From Elusimicrobiota bacterium (GTDB lineage: Bacteria > Elusimicrobiota > Elusimicrobia > UBA1565 > UBA9628), in assembly GCA_003151975.1 (NCBI GenBank), contig PLZD01000054.1, positions 125,446 to 189,445 of the forward strand: a stretch of DNA of 64,000 nucleotides, read 5' to 3'. Within the stretch, counting starts at the first letter, position 1. Every line of letters starts with the position of its first letter. Both the position numbers and the translations under genes were made by a program. The notes beneath the pieces are model-generated. The model made no database searches. It saw only the letters and a program-made list of their open reading frames with translations, and was not told the origin of the DNA. Below, in pieces: positions 1 through 8,853 of the stretch.

Positions 1-1
1 C

Positions 2-523
2 GGCTGGACCAAGGTCTATCTCGAGAAGATGTCCGAATTCTACTCGCGCCTGGGGCCGACGCAGTACACCGTGATCCGCCACTCCAACATCTACGGTCCG
101 CACGACAAGTACGATCTCGAAAAATCCCACGTCTTCGGCGCGACGGTGGCCAAGGTCATGAACGCCAAGGGCGGCAAGGTCGTCGTCTGGGGCGATGGAA
201 GCGAGGCACGGGATCTGCTTTACGTAGACGATCTGACCGATCTCGTGGCGCTTTCCCTTAAGATCCAAAGCACGCCGTTTGAGCTCGTCAACGTGGGCAC
301 GGGCGTGGCGACTTCCGTGGACGCTTTGGTCAGGAAGATCATCGCGGCTTCCGGCCGCGACCTCAAAATCGAGTACGACAAGACCAAGCCCAGCATCCCA
401 TTCAAGCTGGCCGTCGATTACGCGCGCGCGACGAAGGTCTTCGGCTGGGAGCCGCGCATAAAACTGGAAGAGGGCATCGAGAAAAGCCTGGCCTGGTACC
501 GCGTCAACTGTCCGAGCCGCTGA
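2..523 (+). CDS. NAD-dependent epimerase/dehydratase, C-terminal part (gene enters from left edge)
   Basis: The reading frame is open from the first complete codon at position 2, so the gene starts outside the window. The visible 173 residues begin Gly-Trp-Thr-Lys, which looks like the tail of the YxxxK catalytic motif of extended short-chain dehydrogenases. They continue with the RHSNIYGP substrate-domain motif and end in the LAWYR signature seen at the C-terminus of GDP-fucose-synthase-like and UDP-sugar epimerase proteins. The expected role is epimerisation, reduction or dehydration of a nucleotide sugar in the cytoplasm. Its stop codon abuts the stop of the next, oppositely oriented gene, which is a paralogue. 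The exact substrate cannot be told. Confidence 0.85.
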   Translation, partial: GWTKVYLEKMSEFYSRLGPTQYTVIRHSNIYGPHDKYDLEKSHVFGATVAKVMNAKGGKVVVWGDGSEARDLLYVDDLTDLVALSLKIQSTPFELVNVGTGVATSVDALVRKIIAASGRDLKIEYDKTKPSIPFKLAVDYARATKVFGWEPRIKLEEGIEKSLAWYRVNCPSR

Positions 524-1507
524 CTACTTTTTCTTTCCCGCCAGCCGCCCGCGGTACCAGCTGATCGTGCGCGACAGGCCCTCGCGCAGGGGCACGCGCG
601 CGGAAAATCCGACGGTCTTCTTGGCCTTCTCGGTCGCGCAGTAGCGCCGCAGCTGGCCGGCGGGCTTGGAGCGGTCAAATGAGAGCCGCGCCGATGAGCC
701 GGACAATTCAAGAATAAGCTCGGCGAGCTCCTTGATCGAGATCTCCTCGTCCGAGCCCAAGTTGAGCGGGTCGGCGGCGGGGTAGCGCTCGGTCACGTCG
801 AGCAGGCCGCGCGCGATGTCGTCGACGAAGAGGAAATTGCGTTTGGGCGCGCCGTCGCCCCAGACCGTGACCGGGTTCTCGCCGCGCACGGCGCGACGGA
901 TGAGCGAGGCTACGACATGCGCGTCGGGCGTGTCGAAATGATCGCGCGGGCCGTAGGCGTTGGAAGGCCGGGCGATGGCGACCTTCATGCCGAATTCTTT
1001 TTGATAGGCCGCGCCGAGATACTCCGACATGCGCTTGGCCCAGCCGTAGCCCTGGGAAGCCGGCTCTGGAGTATCGCGCAGCCCTTCTTCTTCCGGCGTA
1101 GGCACGCTGCAATCGTGCGGATAGACGCACGCCGAGCTCACGACCAGGAACCGGCCGCAGCCCGCCTGCCGCGCGGCCTCGATCATGTGCGAACCGATCA
1201 GCATATTGTCGTGGAACATCGAGCCGTGATGCTGGGAGTTAAACCCCACGCCCGCGACCTTGGCCGCGAGATTCAAGACGACCTCCTGCCCCGCGCACGC
1301 CTTGCGGCACTGCGCGGACGAGAGGAAATCGGTCGGCACGAGCTTCACCTGGCCGCGCACGGATTTCAAATTCTCGCGGCGCGAAGGGCTCAGGCGGTCG
1401 GCGACGGTGACCTTGCTGCCGCGCTTGAGGAGTTCCTCGACGACGTGGCTGCCGATAAATCCGGCGCCGCCAGCGACGACGACCTTCTTGCCTTCCCAGA
1501 AACCCAT
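524..1507 (-). CDS. NAD-dependent nucleotide-sugar epimerase/reductase (GDP-L-fucose synthase-like)
   Basis: This is a 327-residue extended SDR protein. The N-terminus has the Rossmann motif GGAGFIGSH, followed by the catalytic YGWAK (YxxxK) motif and RPSNAYGPRD in the substrate domain. Length and motifs fit GDP-L-fucose synthase/ColC-type enzymes, which epimerise and reduce GDP-4-keto-6-deoxymannose derivatives; this assignment is by family resemblance only. I use the ATG at 1507 rather than an in-frame ATG further upstream, because 1507 sits one base after the stop of the preceding gene and gives the normal Rossmann N-terminus. It is the last gene of a three-gene minus-strand operon with a GT2 and a second epimerase. 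Confidence 0.85.
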   Translation of the reverse strand: MGFWEGKKVVVAGGAGFIGSHVVEELLKRGSKVTVADRLSPSRRENLKSVRGQVKLVPTDFLSSAQCRKACAGQEVVLNLAAKVAGVGFNSQHHGSMFHDNMLIGSHMIEAARQAGCGRFLVVSSACVYPHDCSVPTPEEEGLRDTPEPASQGYGWAKRMSEYLGAAYQKEFGMKVAIARPSNAYGPRDHFDTPDAHVVASLIRRAVRGENPVTVWGDGAPKRNFLFVDDIARGLLDVTERYPAADPLNLGSDEEISIKELAELILELSGSSARLSFDRSKPAGQLRRYCATEKAKKTVGFSARVPLREGLSRTISWYRGRLAGKKK

Positions 1508-1508
1508 G

Positions 1509-2681
1509 TTACGGCTTCTTGCCGGTCTCAAGCGCCGCGGGCAAATGGGCGACGAGGCCCAAGGTCACGCCGAAAGCCGCGAAGACCGTGCCGAGGATCA
1601 CGCAGAGGCCGCCGGTCAGGACATAAACCCAGGGCGTCTGGATGTGGCGCGTCGTGGCGTACTCCATGATCGTGCGGGAGTTGAGCACGACGCCGCCCAA
1701 CGCCAGCACACCGCCCAAGGCGACGGCCGCGTAGCGCACGCGGCTCTCGTCCAACCAGCTCGGCGGGCGCCGCACGCTAAGGTCCGAGACCTTCTGCGCG
1801 ATGAGGCCGAAGGCCAGCGCCGTCATGCCGCAGACCGAGAGCGTCATGATGGTCAGCAGGCGGTAAATCATCCACTCCTCGAGGTGTTGATGGGACAGGT
1901 AGTAGTACACGGGATAAGCGCCGATGGCAAGCGAGGTGAGCAAAAAGAAAATGCCGACGGGCCCGAAGATGCGCAGCGGGTAGTAAGCGAAGATAATGCC
2001 GAGGATCACCTCGAGAAAGCGCAGGCCGTCGCCCACGACGCTGAGCTTGCTCTGCCCCTGGCGCTCGGCGTAGGGAATAGGCGTCTCGACGATCTTGGCG
2101 CCCATGCAGGCCGCGCGCGCCGTCATGGCCGGAGTGAAATGCAAGCCTGACGGCAGCGGCGAGAGCCGCGGCAGCAGGGACTTCCTAAAAATGCGCATGC
2201 CGCTGGCCGTATCCGAGACGCTCACCCCCGAGAGCCAGGAGATGACGGCCGCGTAGAAGCGGTTGCCGACCTCTCGGATGGCGGGCATCTTGGAGCCCTC
2301 GTGCAGGCGGTTGCCGACGGCCATGTCCGCGTGATTTTTATCCAGCGCGAGATAGAGCTTCGAGAAGGCCAGCGGATCGCAGGTCCCGTCGCCGTCGAGA
2401 AATCCCAGATATTCACCCGAGGCCGCCTCAAAGCCCGTCATCAGCGCGCGGCCGTAGCCCTGATTGTGCGGATGCCAGATGAGCTTGGCGTCCGCGAGCT
2501 TGGAGACGATCTCGCGCGTCTTGTCCTTTGATCCGTCGTCGACGACGATGATCTCGACGGAAGTCAGGCCCGCTTCGCGGCAGATTTTCTCGCGGGCCTC
2601 GAGGCACCGCGTGACCGTGTCCTTGATCGCTTCTTCTTCGTTGTAAGCCGGTATGACGACCGAGAGGACGCCGGGCTTCAC
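1509..2681 (-). CDS. Membrane-anchored GT2 glycosyltransferase (polyprenyl-phosphate type)
   Basis: This 390-residue protein has an N-terminal GT2 GT-A domain: VVIPAYNEEE at the start, VVDDGSKD for nucleotide binding, and DGDGTCDP as the metal-binding region. About four hydrophobic helices follow from roughly residue 220 to the end. That architecture is typical of DPM/ArnC/GtrB-like enzymes that move a sugar from a nucleotide donor to polyprenyl phosphate at the inner face of the cytoplasmic membrane. It overlaps the upstream epimerase by four bases (ATGA), which suggests translational coupling and that the epimerase supplies its sugar nucleotide. The sugar is unknown. Confidence 0.85.
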   Translation of the reverse strand: MKPGVLSVVIPAYNEEEAIKDTVTRCLEAREKICREAGLTSVEIIVVDDGSKDKTREIVSKLADAKLIWHPHNQGYGRALMTGFEAASGEYLGFLDGDGTCDPLAFSKLYLALDKNHADMAVGNRLHEGSKMPAIREVGNRFYAAVISWLSGVSVSDTASGMRIFRKSLLPRLSPLPSGLHFTPAMTARAACMGAKIVETPIPYAERQGQSKLSVVGDGLRFLEVILGIIFAYYPLRIFGPVGIFFLLTSLAIGAYPVYYYLSHQHLEEWMIYRLLTIMTLSVCGMTALAFGLIAQKVSDLSVRRPPSWLDESRVRYAAVALGGVLALGGVVLNSRTIMEYATTRHIQTPWVYVLTGGLCVILGTVFAAFGVTLGLVAHLPAALETGKKP

Positions 2682-3661
2682 GAGGGACGCGCGAGCGCCG
2701 CTCTTTCGTGGTCGATGACGCTCTGCAGAATCTGGTCGAGGGTGGCGCGCGGCCTGTAGCCGACGAGCTTTTTGATGCGCGAAAGATCCGGCACGCGCCG
2801 GCGCATGTCCTCGAAGCCCTCTTCGTAGGCCTTGGCGTAGGGCACCTTGACGATCTTGGACTTCGAACCGGTCAGCGCCTTGATGCGCTTGGCAAGATCA
2901 ATGATCGTGACCTCGTGGGAATTGCCGATGTTGACGGCAATGCCGTGCGACTTGGGGCAATCGAGCAAATCCGCCAGCGCGACGACGACTTCGGTGACGA
3001 GAGCAAAGCACCGGCTCTGCTTGCCGTCGCCGTAGACGGTCATCGGCTTTCCCTTGAGGGCCTGGCCGACGAGCGAGGGGATCACCATGCCGTACTGGCC
3101 GGTTTGCCGCGGGCCGACGGTATTAAATAAGCGCACGACGGTCGTGGGGACCTGCTTCTGCTTCCAATACGCCAAAGCCAAGAACTCATCGATGGCCTTC
3201 GAGCAGGCGTAGGCCCAGCGCGATTTGCTGGTCGCGCCGAAAACGAGGTCGTCGTCCTCGGAAAACGGCTTCTTGCCGCCGCCGCCCTTGCCGTAGACTT
3301 CGGAAGTCGAGGTCATGATGACGCGGCGCTTCTTCTTGGCGGCCAGGCGCAGGACGTTCTCGGTGCCGTGCACATTGGTCTCGATCGTGCGCACGGGGTC
3401 CTCGACGATGAGCTTCACGCCGACGGCGGCGGCCAGGTGATAGATCGCGTCCGACCAATCCACGAGCTCGGCCAAGCCCGCGCTGTCGAAGATGGAGGCG
3501 ATGGTATAGCGGAACTCGTGATGGGCTTTCAGGTGCTCGATGTTGCCGATCGAGCCCGTGGAGAGGTCGTCGATGACGTGCACCGAGTGCCCGCGCTTGA
3601 GGAGCTCCTCGGACAGGTGCGAGCCGATGAACCCCGCCCCGCCGGTGATGAGGATGTTCAC
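2678..3661 (-). CDS. NAD-dependent epimerase/decarboxylase (UDP-glucuronate decarboxylase/UDP-glucose epimerase-like)
   Basis: This is a 327-residue extended SDR with GGAGFIGSH at the N-terminus, the serine-rich STSEVYG segment, a YACSK catalytic motif and the RLFNTVGPRQTG substrate-domain motif. The late DMRRRVPD stretch is common in UDP-glucuronate decarboxylase and UDP-GlcNAc 4-epimerase relatives. It starts at GTG 3661 and leads a three-gene minus-strand operon, diverging from the methyltransferase at 3717 across a 55-base intergenic region. Products could include a UDP-pentose or a 4-epimer; substrate specificity is inferred only to family level. Confidence 0.85.
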   Translation of the reverse strand: MNILITGGAGFIGSHLSEELLKRGHSVHVIDDLSTGSIGNIEHLKAHHEFRYTIASIFDSAGLAELVDWSDAIYHLAAAVGVKLIVEDPVRTIETNVHGTENVLRLAAKKKRRVIMTSTSEVYGKGGGGKKPFSEDDDLVFGATSKSRWAYACSKAIDEFLALAYWKQKQVPTTVVRLFNTVGPRQTGQYGMVIPSLVGQALKGKPMTVYGDGKQSRCFALVTEVVVALADLLDCPKSHGIAVNIGNSHEVTIIDLAKRIKALTGSKSKIVKVPYAKAYEEGFEDMRRRVPDLSRIKKLVGYRPRATLDQILQSVIDHERAALARPS

Positions 3662-3679
3662 GCGAATAGCTTAACCTTT

Positions 3680-3708
3680 TTGACAACCCGGCGGCAAAGG
3701 CGTAAAGT
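3680..3708 (+). promoter_or_regulatory. Sigma70-type promoter of the 3717 operon, placed for a leaderless transcript
   Basis: A perfect -35 box TTGACA (3680-3685) is followed by a 17-base spacer and a -10 box TAAAGT (3703-3708, 4 of 6 consensus). Only 8 bases separate the -10 box from the ATG at 3717, so transcription should start at or next to the start codon, with no room for a Shine-Dalgarno sequence. Confidence 0.7.
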
Positions 3709-3716
3709 AGCTATTA

Positions 3717-4550
3717 ATGCCTTCTCTTTGCTGCGGCGCGGCGCTCGCGCCCTACGCCGACACGCCCAAAGTCGAGGTCTTCCGCTGCCGGAGTTGCGGG
3801 ACTTATGCCGCGCGCTTCAAGCAAAAACGGCCCGAAGCACCCGATTCGTGGCGCGATCCCTCGATCACGGACAATTTCCTCAAGGCGCTCAAATACCGGC
3901 GCGAGCTTCAAAGCGAGCTAATCCTTACAAGCTTGAGCGATGTCTTTTCGCGCAGTCCCGCCCTCGATTACGCCTGCGGCCAGGGCGATTTCCTCGCGCA
4001 GGCGCTCGCGCGCGGCATCGACTGCGACGGCTGCGAGCTTGGCATCGCCGAAAAAGATCATCTCTTCAAGCTCACCTCGGCCTGGACCTTCCCCAAGAAC
4101 GCCCGCCGCTACGAGACCCTGCTCCTGCTCGACGTGCTCGAGCATCATCCAGACCCCGGCGCTTTTTTGAGAGACCTCAAGAGCCGCGGGATCAAGAATC
4201 TCATCATCAAGGTCCCCCTCAATACCGGCCCCATCGCGCTCGTCTCGCGTGCTCTCGCTTGCATCGGTCGGACATCCTTGCTCGAGCGGCTGCTGCTCGT
4301 CGATGAGCCCTCGCCGCATCTCTTCTTTTTCTCGACCGAAGGCCTCAAGAACCTCGTCGCGCGCGAGGGGTTTAAGTTCAAGGGCGTCTTGCCCCTGGCC
4401 GAGGTCGGCTGCGAACTGCCGCAAAGGCTGCGCCGTGAGCCGACCGGCGTCGTCCGTCTCTTTCTCTCGTTCGCCGGCTGGAAATTAGCCGCGCTGTCCA
4501 CCATCTGGCCCGACACGGCAGTGCTGCTTTTTGAGGCGAGCGCCGCATGA
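3717..4550 (+). CDS. Class I SAM-dependent methyltransferase with N-terminal zinc-ribbon-like cysteines
   Basis: This 277-residue protein has a cysteine pair near the N-terminus and a CRSC pair about 20 residues later, like the small zinc ribbon that precedes many sugar methyltransferases. The SAM-binding glycine-rich loop is degenerate but recognisable (LDYACGQGDF), and the LLDVLEHHPDP segment matches the post-motif I region of Methyltransf_23 proteins. A hydrophobic C-terminal segment may contact the membrane. It leads a plus-strand operon with a GT-C membrane protein and a polysaccharide deacetylase, so a glycan or lipid-linked sugar substrate is likely. The precise target is unknown. Confidence 0.75.
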   Translation: MPSLCCGAALAPYADTPKVEVFRCRSCGTYAARFKQKRPEAPDSWRDPSITDNFLKALKYRRELQSELILTSLSDVFSRSPALDYACGQGDFLAQALARGIDCDGCELGIAEKDHLFKLTSAWTFPKNARRYETLLLLDVLEHHPDPGAFLRDLKSRGIKNLIIKVPLNTGPIALVSRALACIGRTSLLERLLLVDEPSPHLFFFSTEGLKNLVAREGFKFKGVLPLAEVGCELPQRLRREPTGVVRLFLSFAGWKLAALSTIWPDTAVLLFEASAA

Positions 4551-6298
4551 GCAAGGATTTCAAAAAGCTCTGGCCGGTCCTGCTCGGAGCCCTCATTCTC
4601 TATCTAATCGGCATGAGCTGGGGCTTGCCCTCAACCGAGCGCGCCGAGCGCGTCTTGGCTCCGGAGCAGCGAACGGACGCATTCTACAAGACGCTCGAAG
4701 ACAATCGCCGCGCGATGTACCAGCGCATCGGCCTCAACATCACGGCCACTTACGGCCGCGGGCAGTGGAACGGCGAGCTTCTGCCCTCGACGACGGCCTT
4801 CCGCCAGATCCGCTACCTCGCGGGTAAAGCGCCCAACGAGACGCTCATGCACGGCTACAGCTCCTTCATCCTGCGCTCCGTCGAGCAGGATGAGCAGTTC
4901 ACGCTCAACGCCTTGAGCCGCATGAAGCCGAAGCACCTGGACTTCAACTCGCACCAGACCGCCAACGGCGGCGCTTTCCTCTATCCCGTCGCGGCGGTGA
5001 TGGCGACGCTCCACATCGTCGGCTACACGCACCTGACGACCGATCCTTTGTTCTATTACCGCAATCCCGATGAGCTCGCGCGGCTCTTCAAGGCCGGGCG
5101 CTTGTTCTCGGTGCTCTGCGGACTGGGCTGTGTCGTCATGGTATTCCTGATTGGCCGCCTGCTCTACGACGAGCGCGTGGGACTGTGGTCTGCGGCTCTC
5201 TTTGGACTTTCGCCGACGGTCGTCGCCTACACGCACATCATGAAGCCGCACGTGCCCGCCGCCTTCCTCTCTCTTTGGTGCTTGTTCTACTGCCTCAAAG
5301 GCGCCAAAGAAAAAAGGCCGCGCGAGTTCTTCGCGGCGAATCTCCTTTTTGGTCTGGCGGTCAGCGCGGCGAAGTATTGTTGGATCTTGGCCGCGCCGAT
5401 GTGGCTATGCTGGTGGCTCTCAAACGGCAAGAAGCTCTCCGTCCGGCAATTCCTGACGCTTGCCGGCTGGAACGCTTTGGCCGTAGCGGTCTATGGCGCC
5501 ACCAACATATTCGCTTTGCTCGACTGGCGCGATTTGCTCGCCGAGATGCACGCGGAAGGCGCGTGGTATCACTCCACGCTCAACCCCGCGGCGATCTTCC
5601 ATCTGCTCGGCCGGCCGATGCGGCTGGGTTTGAGCGACGGCGCGTGGCTTGTCGGAATTTGCGGTCTTCTCGGCGCCCTATACAAGCGCGGCCCGTCCGA
5701 GCGGCTGCTGTTGATCGTCTTCTTGCCGCTGATCGCGTGCCTGTCGTTTCTCGTCAGCAGCGCGGCCGGAGAACCCGCGACGATCCGCTTCTGCATGGGC
5801 CCCGCCGCGATCTTGGTGCTGTTGTCCGTCGGCTGGATTTCAAAGCAGAGCCCGCTCAAGGACACGCCTTGGCTCAACCTCGTTCTCGCCGTCGCGCTGA
5901 TCGTCACCGTAGGCAAGTCCGCGCTGTTTGACGCCAATTTCCTGCGCGACAGCATGAACGAGTCGAATGCGTTTGCCGCCGCGCGCTGGATCGAGGCCCG
6001 CGCGCCGAAATTCGGCGAGCTCGGCTTTGCCACGCCCGCGCCCATGCTCGACCGCTTCCCCCCCGTACGCTTCCTCAACTACGATCTCGTCTATCTCAAC
6101 GACGGCCCCGTCTCGCCTGCCGACGAGAAAAAGCTCCCGCAATATTTCATCACGAGCGGCCGCCAGCTCGAAGACCTGCCTCAGAACGCCCAGCGTTATT
6201 ACGAGGTCCTCCAAAAGTTCAACGCCATGGGCTCCTTCGCGGACCCTTTCACTTCGGCCAACTATCCGCTGCTCCTGCTGTCCAAAAAGGCCCGCTAA
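4547..6298 (+). CDS. Multi-pass GT-C glycosyltransferase (ArnT/GT39-like)
   Basis: The 583-residue protein has a hydrophobic N-terminal helix (about residues 9-27), a long first loop containing an acidic Asp-Glu pair at about 115-116, and then many transmembrane helices. The first-loop acidic residues and the PMT_2-like region ending in LSPTVVAYTHIMKPH are characteristic of GT-C enzymes that use a polyprenyl-phosphate sugar donor on the outer face of the inner membrane. It overlaps the preceding methyltransferase by four bases (ATGA). The acceptor could be lipid A, polysaccharide or protein, and cannot be told from sequence. Confidence 0.7.
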   Translation: MSKDFKKLWPVLLGALILYLIGMSWGLPSTERAERVLAPEQRTDAFYKTLEDNRRAMYQRIGLNITATYGRGQWNGELLPSTTAFRQIRYLAGKAPNETLMHGYSSFILRSVEQDEQFTLNALSRMKPKHLDFNSHQTANGGAFLYPVAAVMATLHIVGYTHLTTDPLFYYRNPDELARLFKAGRLFSVLCGLGCVVMVFLIGRLLYDERVGLWSAALFGLSPTVVAYTHIMKPHVPAAFLSLWCLFYCLKGAKEKRPREFFAANLLFGLAVSAAKYCWILAAPMWLCWWLSNGKKLSVRQFLTLAGWNALAVAVYGATNIFALLDWRDLLAEMHAEGAWYHSTLNPAAIFHLLGRPMRLGLSDGAWLVGICGLLGALYKRGPSERLLLIVFLPLIACLSFLVSSAAGEPATIRFCMGPAAILVLLSVGWISKQSPLKDTPWLNLVLAVALIVTVGKSALFDANFLRDSMNESNAFAAARWIEARAPKFGELGFATPAPMLDRFPPVRFLNYDLVYLNDGPVSPADEKKLPQYFITSGRQLEDLPQNAQRYYEVLQKFNAMGSFADPFTSANYPLLLLSKKAR

Positions 6299-6302
6299 GA
6301 GC

Positions 6303-6308
6303 TAGAAT
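6303..6308 (+). promoter_or_regulatory. Possible -10 box before the deacetylase gene
   Basis: TAGAAT (5 of 6 consensus) lies 8 bases before the ATG at 6317, the same geometry as at 3717, 13824 and 22301. No convincing -35 box is visible, and the gene may equally be read through from 3717. Confidence 0.35.
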
Positions 6309-6316
6309 CCTGCGTC

Positions 6317-7183
6317 ATGGAACGGGCCCCGCGGCTTTTTCTTTCCGTCGACGTCGAGGAGTGGTTCACTTCGACGAAGGTCGCCGCGTTCAAGAACGAT
6401 CGCGACTTCCGCAAGGACAGCGATATCTTCGAGACCACGACGGCGATCCTGGATTCCTTCAAGCGCGCGGGCATGGTCGGCTCGTTCTTCTTCATCCGCG
6501 AGATCGCCGAGCGCCACCCCGAGCTCGTCGAGCGCATGAAGAGCGAGGGCCACGAGATCGCCCTGCACGGCGAGAACCACGAACACTTGAGCCGCGTGAC
6601 CGACGACGATTTCAAAGCCATGCTGGCTCGCTCGCAAGAATTTTTCGGGAAGCGCTTCGGCGTGAAGCTCGCGGGCTACCGCGCGCCTTACTTCTCAATG
6701 AACGACGACAAGCTCGCGGTGCTCAAAGCCAGCGGCCTCAGCTACGATACCTCGGTCGTCCCGTGTCTGCCGATTCCCGGCTGGTACGGCTCGTGGCGCG
6801 CGCCGCTGACCCCTTATCGCATCGGGAACGAGCTTGATTCTTCCGACCCCAAAGGCGAGTTTCTCGAATTCCCGATGAGCGTGCATCCAACGCTGCGAAT
6901 TCCCGGTTTGGGCGGCTATTACTTCCGCAACTTGGGATTGGGTTGGAGCACGCACATTCTGAGGAGCTGTCTCGCGAAGCTCGGCTACTGCATGTTCTAT
7001 ATTCACCCCTGGGAACTTTCCGACAAGCTGCCGAAGGACGTCGGCATGCCGTTCTACATGAGCCGCCGCGCGGGCTCCTGGACGCGCGAGGCGTTGGACC
7101 GGCTGCTTGCCGCCGCCAAGGAAGTCGAAGGCCTCAAAACCACGACTCTGTCGGCTTATCTTCGCGAGCAGGCCGCGCGCTAA
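6317..7183 (+). CDS. Polysaccharide deacetylase (NodB-fold, XrtA/PEP-CTERM-associated type)
   Basis: This 288-residue carbohydrate esterase has the NodB motifs. Asp12 sits in SVDVEEW (catalytic base), His84 and His88 in LHGENHEH (metal ligands), followed by RAPYFS and a late YIHPWEL segment. The SVDVEEW opening and C-terminal extension resemble the deacetylases found with exopolysaccharide and exosortase loci. Such enzymes remove N- or O-acetyl groups from a glycan. No signal peptide is seen, so it probably acts on a lipid-linked or cytoplasmic precursor. The gene converges on pgpA; the two stop codons overlap at 7180-7183. Confidence 0.85.
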   Translation: MERAPRLFLSVDVEEWFTSTKVAAFKNDRDFRKDSDIFETTTAILDSFKRAGMVGSFFFIREIAERHPELVERMKSEGHEIALHGENHEHLSRVTDDDFKAMLARSQEFFGKRFGVKLAGYRAPYFSMNDDKLAVLKASGLSYDTSVVPCLPIPGWYGSWRAPLTPYRIGNELDSSDPKGEFLEFPMSVHPTLRIPGLGGYYFRNLGLGWSTHILRSCLAKLGYCMFYIHPWELSDKLPKDVGMPFYMSRRAGSWTREALDRLLAAAKEVEGLKTTTLSAYLREQAAR

Positions 7184-7665
7184 CGCGCGAGGAACGACAG
7201 GATCAAGCGCGCGCCGACGTTGACGTAGATGCCCGCGACGATGTCGTCGCCCATGATCGCAAGCCCGCCTTTCAGATGCTTCTCGATCATGTTCAGCGGG
7301 AAGATCTTAAGATTGTCCACGACGCGAAAGGCAAACCAAAGCCCGAGCAGCAGATCGACGCGGCCCTGCTGGAAGCCGTAGATCGAAATCAGAAGGCCGA
7401 CCACGTCGTCGATGACGATCGTGCTGCAGTCCTTCTCGCCGAAAAGCTTCTCGGCGGCCCCGCAGACCCAGAACCCGACGGTCGCGACAATCGCAATCGT
7501 CAACGCGAAGCCGTCATTGACCAGCCAGCTGTCGCGCATGAGCAAGACGCCCAAGAGCGCCGTGAAGCTCGCCACCGCAGCGGGCGCCACGCGGGAATAT
7601 CCCGTGTACGCCCAAGTGGCGAGAAACAGCGTGACTTCTTTGGGCTCGAGACGCTTTGGGCTCAT
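7180..7665 (-). CDS. pgpA: Phosphatidylglycerophosphatase A
   Basis: This 161-residue integral membrane protein carries the PgpA signatures STIVIDDVVG (central) and GGLAIMGDDIVAG near the C-terminus, whose acidic residues coordinate the phosphate and metal. It dephosphorylates phosphatidylglycerophosphate to phosphatidylglycerol at the inner membrane. Length matches the family. It overlaps the upstream ATP-grasp gene by four bases (ATGA) and ends a minus-strand operon with a radical SAM protein, an epimerase and the ATP-grasp enzyme. That neighbourhood leaves open a role on another lipid or sugar phosphate. Confidence 0.85.
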   Translation of the reverse strand: MSPKRLEPKEVTLFLATWAYTGYSRVAPAAVASFTALLGVLLMRDSWLVNDGFALTIAIVATVGFWVCGAAEKLFGEKDCSTIVIDDVVGLLISIYGFQQGRVDLLLGLWFAFRVVDNLKIFPLNMIEKHLKGGLAIMGDDIVAGIYVNVGARLILSFLAR

Positions 7666-8852
7666 TTGCGAGCGCTCTTCTCACGGAAAATAAAATCCCG
7701 CCACTGCGCCGGATCGAGGCTGTGGGCCATGAGCCATAGTAGCCAAAAAAACAGCGGCCGCCAATCGTCGCGGTCGATGAACTCGTCGTAAGTGTCCGGG
7801 TCGAAGAAATTAAAGAACGAAGGCTTCAGATGAAAGCGGTTAGGATTGGCCAGAAAATGCAGGAAATCCGCCGGGATCAGCCAGCGGCAGCGCACGCCGG
7901 CCTTGTAGTCGAGCACGGGCTTGGCCTTCCCGTCGACATAAAGCTCATATAGTATCTGCGGGATCGGCACGCCGCTCAAATAGCTCAAGCGCGTCGAGGC
8001 GTTGAGCCGCTCGTTGATCTCGATGACCTTCGGCACGCCGTCGCGGTTGTCGCGCCGGAACTCGACCATGCCGATGCCCGTCCAGCCGATGCCCTGGAGG
8101 AGTTTGACCGCGATGTCCTCCTGGTCCTTGCGCTTGACGCTCTCGACAAGCGTCGAGGCGCCGGCCGCGACCGGGAACTCGCGCAGGCGTACATAGCTGA
8201 AAGCGCAGAGCACTTCCTGCTTAACGCCAAGAATGACGACCGTGACGTTGCCCCCCTCATCCGAGGGGATGTATTCCTGAAGAACGGGCCACGCGTAGCG
8301 CCCGTGCGTTTGCAGATAAGTCTCGCGCAGGAGCGCGCGGTCTTTCACGATGGATAAGCCGCGCGCGCCCGAGGCCACGCGCGGCTTGATGACGATGGGA
8401 AGGTCTTTGATCTCGGCGAGCGCCGCGTCGAGCTCGCTCTCGCTTTGGGGCGACCAAGTGCGCGGATTGGGCACGCCGGCTTTTCTTGCCGCGACATTGG
8501 TTTGCGCCTTGTCCATCGCGTAGATGAGTTTGTCCTTGGGCGGCAGAGCGAAGCGGGAGAGCTTTGCGAGTTCGTCCTCATGCTCGGAGTAAAGATGAAC
8601 CTCGTACTCGCTGCACGGCAGCACGAAATCGTATTTCTCGGCCAGCAACAGCGCCTTAAGAAACGCGATGTGCTTTTGCGGCTCGTAGCGCGTCGACGGA
8701 TAGACGATGCGCTTCTTGCAGTAGCGCGACCAAAGGCCCGGAGCCAGCGCCGAGCTGTCGCCGACGTGCACCTCGTGGCCGAATTCGGCGAGGCAGCGCG
8801 CCGCCGCCAAAGTTTTGCGCTCAAGCCCGCCCGTGATCAGGACCTTGCCCAT
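7662..8852 (-). CDS. ATP-grasp carboxylate-amine ligase-like protein
   Basis: This 396-residue protein has a pre-ATP-grasp Rossmann-like N-terminus (MGKVLITGG), then an ATP-grasp core with KPRVASGARG as the phosphate-binding loop, LQEYIPSDEG as the hinge region, and VIEINERLN as the metal-binding E-x-N motif. Enzymes of this fold form amide bonds by acyl-phosphate chemistry. I start it at ATG 8852, which immediately follows the upstream epimerase stop and gives a normal N-terminus. Its partner substrate is unknown. Neighbours point to surface glycan or lipid modification, for example attaching an amino acid to a sugar. Confidence 0.75.
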   Translation of the reverse strand: MGKVLITGGLERKTLAAARCLAEFGHEVHVGDSSALAPGLWSRYCKKRIVYPSTRYEPQKHIAFLKALLLAEKYDFVLPCSEYEVHLYSEHEDELAKLSRFALPPKDKLIYAMDKAQTNVAARKAGVPNPRTWSPQSESELDAALAEIKDLPIVIKPRVASGARGLSIVKDRALLRETYLQTHGRYAWPVLQEYIPSDEGGNVTVVILGVKQEVLCAFSYVRLREFPVAAGASTLVESVKRKDQEDIAVKLLQGIGWTGIGMVEFRRDNRDGVPKVIEINERLNASTRLSYLSGVPIPQILYELYVDGKAKPVLDYKAGVRCRWLIPADFLHFLANPNRFHLKPSFFNFFDPDTYDEFIDRDDWRPLFFWLLWLMAHSLDPAQWRDFIFREKSARK

Positions 8853-8853
8853 C

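Noticed and set aside
7176..7190. GC-rich palindrome at the deacetylase/pgpA stop overlap as a bidirectional terminator
   Set aside because: The repeat is short (GCGCG arms) and no T-run follows on either strand.
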